From Paraktedonobacter sp034437695 (lineage in GTDB: Bacteria; Chloroflexota; Ktedonobacteria; Ktedonobacterales; Ktedonobacteraceae): a stretch of DNA of 16,372 bases. The number at the start of each line of letters is the position of its first letter. Position 1 is the first letter of the stretch. The DNA lies in NCBI GenBank assembly GCA_034437695.1, contig DAOTTJ010000331.1, positions 1 to 16,372 of the forward strand, given 5' to 3'. A program made the position numbers and the translations under genes. Under the pieces are notes generated by a model. It searched no databases. It was not told the DNA's origin and was given only the letters and a program-made list of their open reading frames with translations. Shown here in pieces: positions 13,528-16,372 of this stretch.

Positions 13528-14660
13528 TCATTGAGGCTGCAAGACTCTTCTCCGCCGGCTACCAGCACTCGCTGCAATCAGACTCAGTATCCCACCGACT
13601 ATCAGGGAGATCGGTGCGCCAAAGAGTACCGCCAGTCCGCCTGCAAACAGGTTTCCCAGTGGTATGCCACCCGAGTATACAAGTAAATAGACACTCATCA
13701 CTCTAACACGCAGGTGGTGCGGCGTGACTACCTGAATGGTGGGGTTGGCAATGGCTCCCATCACGACCTGCGCAAACCCCATACCAGCAATCAAGGGGAA
13801 CGAGAGCAGGTAGAAGGACGAAAGCGCAAAAGCGATCTCCAATACACAGAAGACGAACGACGCGATCAGTAGCGTACGAATGCTCGGTTTTTGATTGCCC
13901 CAGGCCACCCACCACGCCGAGAAGTGCGCCCCCACACCAAAGGCCGCGTAGAGGAAACCATAACCAATCGACCCTGAGTGCAGCACGTCGCTTGCAAACA
14001 GCGGCAGCATGACGTTGAAATTGATGCCGAACAAGATGATTCTGCCAAGTACTCCCACAACCAGAACGACTGACGGCATGTGCCGAACATAGGCCAGACC
14101 CTCGCGTATGCTCTGAAGCGTGCCGAGCTTTTTCTCGCCTGTCGTTCTGGTGGGCTGGCTATGCAAGGCCTTTTGATCGATCAGAAGCAAGCTAATGATA
14201 ACCCCGAGAAAGCTGATCGCGTTCAATAGAAAGAGCGGCGCAACTCCCAACCAGGCAATCAGCACACCACCAAGACCAGGACCCAGCACACGCGCAATAT
14301 TGACGAGCGACGAGTTGAGCGCCTCCACATTCGTCAGATCCTCACGTCCCACCATCTCAACCACAAAGGTCTGACGTGTCGGCTGGTCAAACGCTGTGGT
14401 CAGACCCAGCATCAGGATCTCCCAGATATACGCCGTTCCGGTCGCTACCAGGATAAACATGATCACCGCCTGCATCAGCGCACCTGACTGAGTAAAGAGG
14501 AGCGCGGTGCGTTTGGACAGCCTGTCGGCCAGCACTCCTCCAAAGAGCGAGAAGACCATCACCCGCAGGTATTGCAGCGCACCCACCAGTCCAAGCATCA
14601 GGCGCTATGCGTCAGTTCCAAAACCAGCCAACCCTGCGCCGTGGTCTGCATCCAGGTCCC
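13528..14660 (-). pseudogene. MFS transporter remnant (EntS/MFS_3-like), 5'-truncated and frameshifted
   Basis: The open part (13528-14598) encodes 356 residues of a major facilitator protein. Visible are the loop motif GGVLADRLSKR (20-30), which matches the G-x-x-x-D-R-x-x-R signature between helices 2 and 3, about ten hydrophobic segments, and an Arg-rich end. It resembles the EntS/MFS_3 group of drug or siderophore exporters. The first ~50 residues of the family are missing from this frame. However, reading upstream on the minus strand in a second frame (14660-14601) gives GTWMQTTAQGWLVLELTHSA, exactly the end of TM1 and its flank expected in this family, before a TGA. One lost C in the GCC-TGATG context (14599-14603) explains the shift. 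Homology then stops near 14660, where sequence of an oxidoreductase gene begins. The gene therefore lacks its start and about 25-30 codons and is probably non-functional, unless the frameshift and junction are assembly errors. Confidence 0.7.
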
Positions 14661-14971
14661 GATCCCAGCGTGGCCGTAGGCACCGCAACCTGCTCAGCCC
14701 ATGAGCCTGCATTCACCACTCCCACAACTCGGCTCCCGACCTCAGGCCCTGTCCCATCCGCAGCTTGCCTGACGACGGTTCCGGCCAGGTCCCAACCGGG
14801 TCGCCAGCCCACTTCAGCCCCCATAGCACGCAAGACCTCTCCGCGATTCAAAGAGATAGCCTCAACCTGAACAAGCGCTTCCGACAGACCAGCCTGGGGC
14901 GCTTCGATCTCTTTGATGGCAAAACGTCCCGTCACCGCAGGATCGACAACTATCGCATGGATTACACTCAT
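14612..14971 (-). pseudogene. Zinc-type alcohol dehydrogenase / quinone oxidoreductase (MDR), 5' fragment only
   Basis: The frame encodes 119 residues, of which about 1-102 are the GroES-like N-terminal domain of a medium-chain dehydrogenase/reductase. It shows an MDR-type opening, ISLNRGEVLR (39-48), the conserved GWDLAGTVV (59-67), and a GSRVVGV element (79-85) equivalent to the usual GDRV. Family members run to about 300-330 residues and go on to a Rossmann NAD(P)H-binding domain, which is absent. After TATL (99-102) the sequence turns into Arg-rich nonsense and stops at 14609-14611, because the DNA from about 14660 down is transporter sequence in another frame. The start ATG (14969-14971) has a weak AAAGG about 10 bases upstream and a good promoter beyond. 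The product cannot be an active enzyme. Confidence 0.7.
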
Positions 14972-14998
14972 CTCTTTTTTACCTTTCTCTGATAGACA

Positions 14999-15028
14999 TT
15001 TCGCCTTCCTGGAATAGTATAGGCGAAA
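14999..15028. promoter_or_regulatory. Inverted repeat overlapping the minus-strand promoter, candidate operator
   Basis: TTTCGCC (14999-15005) and GGCGAAA (15022-15028) form a perfect 7-bp inverted repeat with a 16-base spacer, and the -10 hexamer of the minus-strand promoter lies inside it. The placement suits a repressor of the TetR, MarR or HxlR kind blocking polymerase. No regulator gene is seen in the window. Confidence 0.4.
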
Positions 15029-15044
15029 CTAGTTGTTGTACCAA
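15016..15044 (-). promoter_or_regulatory. Promoter of the minus-strand MDR/MFS remnant
   Basis: Read on the minus strand, TTGGTA (15044-15039) and TATACT (15021-15016) are separated by 17 bases. The start would fall near 15008, about 37 bases before the MDR start codon. It remains well formed although the genes behind it are broken, which suggests the damage is recent. Confidence 0.55.
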
Positions 15045-15324
15045 GAGTAAAACTACGCCTGACCCCTCAGACCCTTTTCTATCTGATAGTGGATCAAGAT
15101 CAAATTGGATGAGGCAAAGATGCAATTACCAATCCTTGCGCTAAAAACGGAGCAAGCGTCCGCAAAAGAGCTGACATGTATGTTTGGTCAACTTTTCGGA
15201 GCAAGCGAAATACGTATCCAGCACATGCTTATCTCTGTCAGCAGCAAAATCTATCCAGCGGTCTCGGCACTTTTGCCGGTCGATGAGGCAGCGCGTCCTG
15301 TGTATGCCTCGTTCCATTCACTCT

Positions 15325-15331
15325 CAGGAGG
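15325..15331 (+). promoter_or_regulatory. Ribosome-binding site fixing the start of the LLM oxidoreductase
   Basis: CAGGAGG ends five bases before the ATG at 15337. The frame is open further upstream (to 15184), but residues before M15337 lack family likeness, while MHFAISIPQ is a typical LLM beginning. I see no clear plus-strand promoter between 15045 and this site. Confidence 0.7.
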
Positions 15332-15336
15332 CTCCT

Positions 15337-16257
15337 ATGCACTTTGCGATTTCCATCCCGCAACACATTCCTGACGGCAGATTCGACCCGGCCGAGCTGC
15401 GTGACTATCTGACCAGAGCTGAGTCCCTCGGCTTTCACAGTGCCTGGACGCAAGAGGCGGTGCTTAGCGCTGGCTCGGCACCGATCCTGGCTCCCCTCGA
15501 ACTCATGGCCTTCGCCGCCGCGTGTACAGAGCGACTGCGGCTGGGATGCGCCACCTTTGTCAGTCCCTTGCACAATCCAGTCCACCTCGCCAAAAGTATT
15601 AGTACACTGGATCAGCTCAGTCGTGGACGCATCGAGGTCGGCCTGGCTATCGGCGGCAGAGGCAGAATGCTCTCCGCCTTCGAGGCTGATCCGACCAACC
15701 TCGTTGCTCGCTTCACTGAAGGGATACAGCTCATGAAGGAGTGCTGGACTGCGCCTCGCATCACCTTCGCAGGCCGCTTCTGGCAGCTCGACAATGCGCT
15801 GATGGAACCCAAACCCTTCCAGAAACCTTACCCACCGCTCTGGATCGGTGGCAGTCACCCGGCAGCGGTGCGCCGTGCGCTGCGCTACAGCAACGGCTTC
15901 TTCGGGGCTGGTAGCTCGACCACCGCGCAGTTTGTCCAGCAGGTCCAGGTGCTTCGTGCAGCATTGGCCGAAGCGCAACAGGACCCCTCCACTTTCAAGA
16001 TCGCCAAACGTGTCTACATCGCCATCGATGACGACCTCACCCGAGTCCATGAGCGCGTTGACGCCGCCCTCGAACAGATCTATGGGTCTTCTGGCTTGAG
16101 CACAGTGGCCGTCTACGGCCCGCCCTCAGCCTGCATCGCCGGTCTGCGCGAGATCGCGGATGCAGGAGCCGAACTCATCCAGCTCCGCGTGCTCTTCGAC
16201 GACGCCGAGCAGATGGAACGCCTGGCCGCCGAAGTCATCGGCGAAGTGCAGAACTAG
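15337..16257 (+). CDS. LLM-class flavin-dependent oxidoreductase (luciferase-like monooxygenase family)
   Basis: This is a 306-residue cytoplasmic TIM-barrel protein of the bacterial luciferase superfamily, which uses FMNH2 or reduced F420. The opening strand MHFAISIP, ESLGFHSAWTQE (29-40), the conserved CATFVSPLHNPVHLAKS (71-87), LDQLSRGRIEVGLAIGG (91-107) and PPLWIGGSHPAA (166-177) all follow the family order and spacing. Length fits the shorter LLM members. Cofactor and substrate cannot be fixed from sequence; F420-dependent members are common in actinobacteria and Chloroflexota. It is transcribed away from the MDR/MFS remnants, from which it is separated by about 365 bases, so a shared control region is possible. 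No downstream partner is seen before the window ends. Confidence 0.85.
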   Translation: MHFAISIPQHIPDGRFDPAELRDYLTRAESLGFHSAWTQEAVLSAGSAPILAPLELMAFAAACTERLRLGCATFVSPLHNPVHLAKSISTLDQLSRGRIEVGLAIGGRGRMLSAFEADPTNLVARFTEGIQLMKECWTAPRITFAGRFWQLDNALMEPKPFQKPYPPLWIGGSHPAAVRRALRYSNGFFGAGSSTTAQFVQQVQVLRAALAEAQQDPSTFKIAKRVYIAIDDDLTRVHERVDAALEQIYGSSGLSTVAVYGPPSACIAGLREIADAGAELIQLRVLFDDAEQMERLAAEVIGEVQN

Positions 16258-16372
16258 TAACTCTGGCCTCTACAGTGTCTCCTCTCTAGAAAAGAAAACA
16301 GGCCTGGGCTACTTCGTCCTCCACAAGCCTCTGGCTTGCTCCAGGGTCTTGGGATCGGGTTGCGAGCGTGTG
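16258..16372. other. Downstream end of the window with a small palindrome; no supported gene
   Basis: CAAGCC-TCT-GGCTTG (16324-16338) repeats the stem found at 10781-10795. Nothing resembles a complete terminator. The minus strand is open for 28 codons from the window edge to a TAG at 16286-16288, which could be the tail of a converging gene but is too short to judge. Confidence 0.3.

Noticed and set aside
15184..15336. N-terminal extension of the LLM oxidoreductase by 51 residues.
   Set aside because: The extension lacks family likeness, and a strong ribosome-binding site precedes the internal ATG at 15337.
15120..15374. An 84-codon plus-strand frame with GAGG ahead of its ATG, upstream of the LLM gene.
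   Set aside because: It shows no recognisable family, overlaps the well-supported LLM start by 38 bases in another frame, and the putative ribosome-binding site is weak. Retained only as a possibility.
16286..16372. Minus-strand frame open from the window edge, possibly the C-terminus of a converging gene.
   Set aside because: Only 28 codons are visible with no recognisable motif, and the region also contains a repeat hairpin.

Overview
The window is 16.4 kb of GC-rich bacterial DNA. It holds six intact genes, two gene remnants and unusually structured intergenic DNA. The mixture suggests a morphologically complex soil bacterium, most likely Chloroflexota of the Ktedonobacteria type, with an actinobacterium as the main alternative. 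The clues are very large CHAT/STAND proteins, a secreted beta-helix protein of a family common in streptomycetes, TTG starts, and G/C-rich palindromic intergenic elements. This is an inference from gene content; there is no marker gene to confirm it.

Region 1 (29-10564, + strand) is one tight four-gene operon behind a near-consensus promoter. It encodes: (A) a zinc metallopeptidase-like protein with HEVGHH and a downstream ExxAD; (B) a CHAT (caspase-like) protease domain fused to an NTPase domain; (C) a 1823-residue STAND-type NTPase flanked by winged-helix-like domains, followed by a long helical region, a hydrophobic segment and a C-terminal domain that I read as a catalytically dead CHAT fold; (D) an unrecognised 358-residue protein. 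A/B overlap by 22 bases, C/D by 1 base, and B and C lie in the same frame separated by a single TAA. This looks like a protease-armed, NTPase-gated conflict (defence or regulated-death) system. I do not recognise the exact four-gene combination. A 10-bp inverted repeat in its leader covers the ribosome-binding site of the first gene, and proteins A and D share an LK[EQ]GPPPLT motif.

Region 2 (10565-11426) has no convincing gene. It carries nested palindromes, a second hairpin-bearing repeat element, a good extended -10 promoter, and about 410 bases of hairpin-rich leader before the next gene.

Region 3 (11427-13443) is a secreted right-handed beta-helix protein followed by a strong 16-bp hairpin that probably ends transcription between convergent units.

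Region 4 (13528-15044, - strand) is a degraded locus. The first ~100 codons of a zinc-type alcohol dehydrogenase/quinone oxidoreductase gene join abruptly to an MFS transporter gene that lacks its first ~30 codons and carries a one-base frameshift. A good promoter overlapping an inverted repeat still drives the remnant. Region 5 (15337-16257, + strand) is a divergent luciferase-like (LLM) flavin-dependent oxidoreductase. The last 115 bases hold only a small hairpin.
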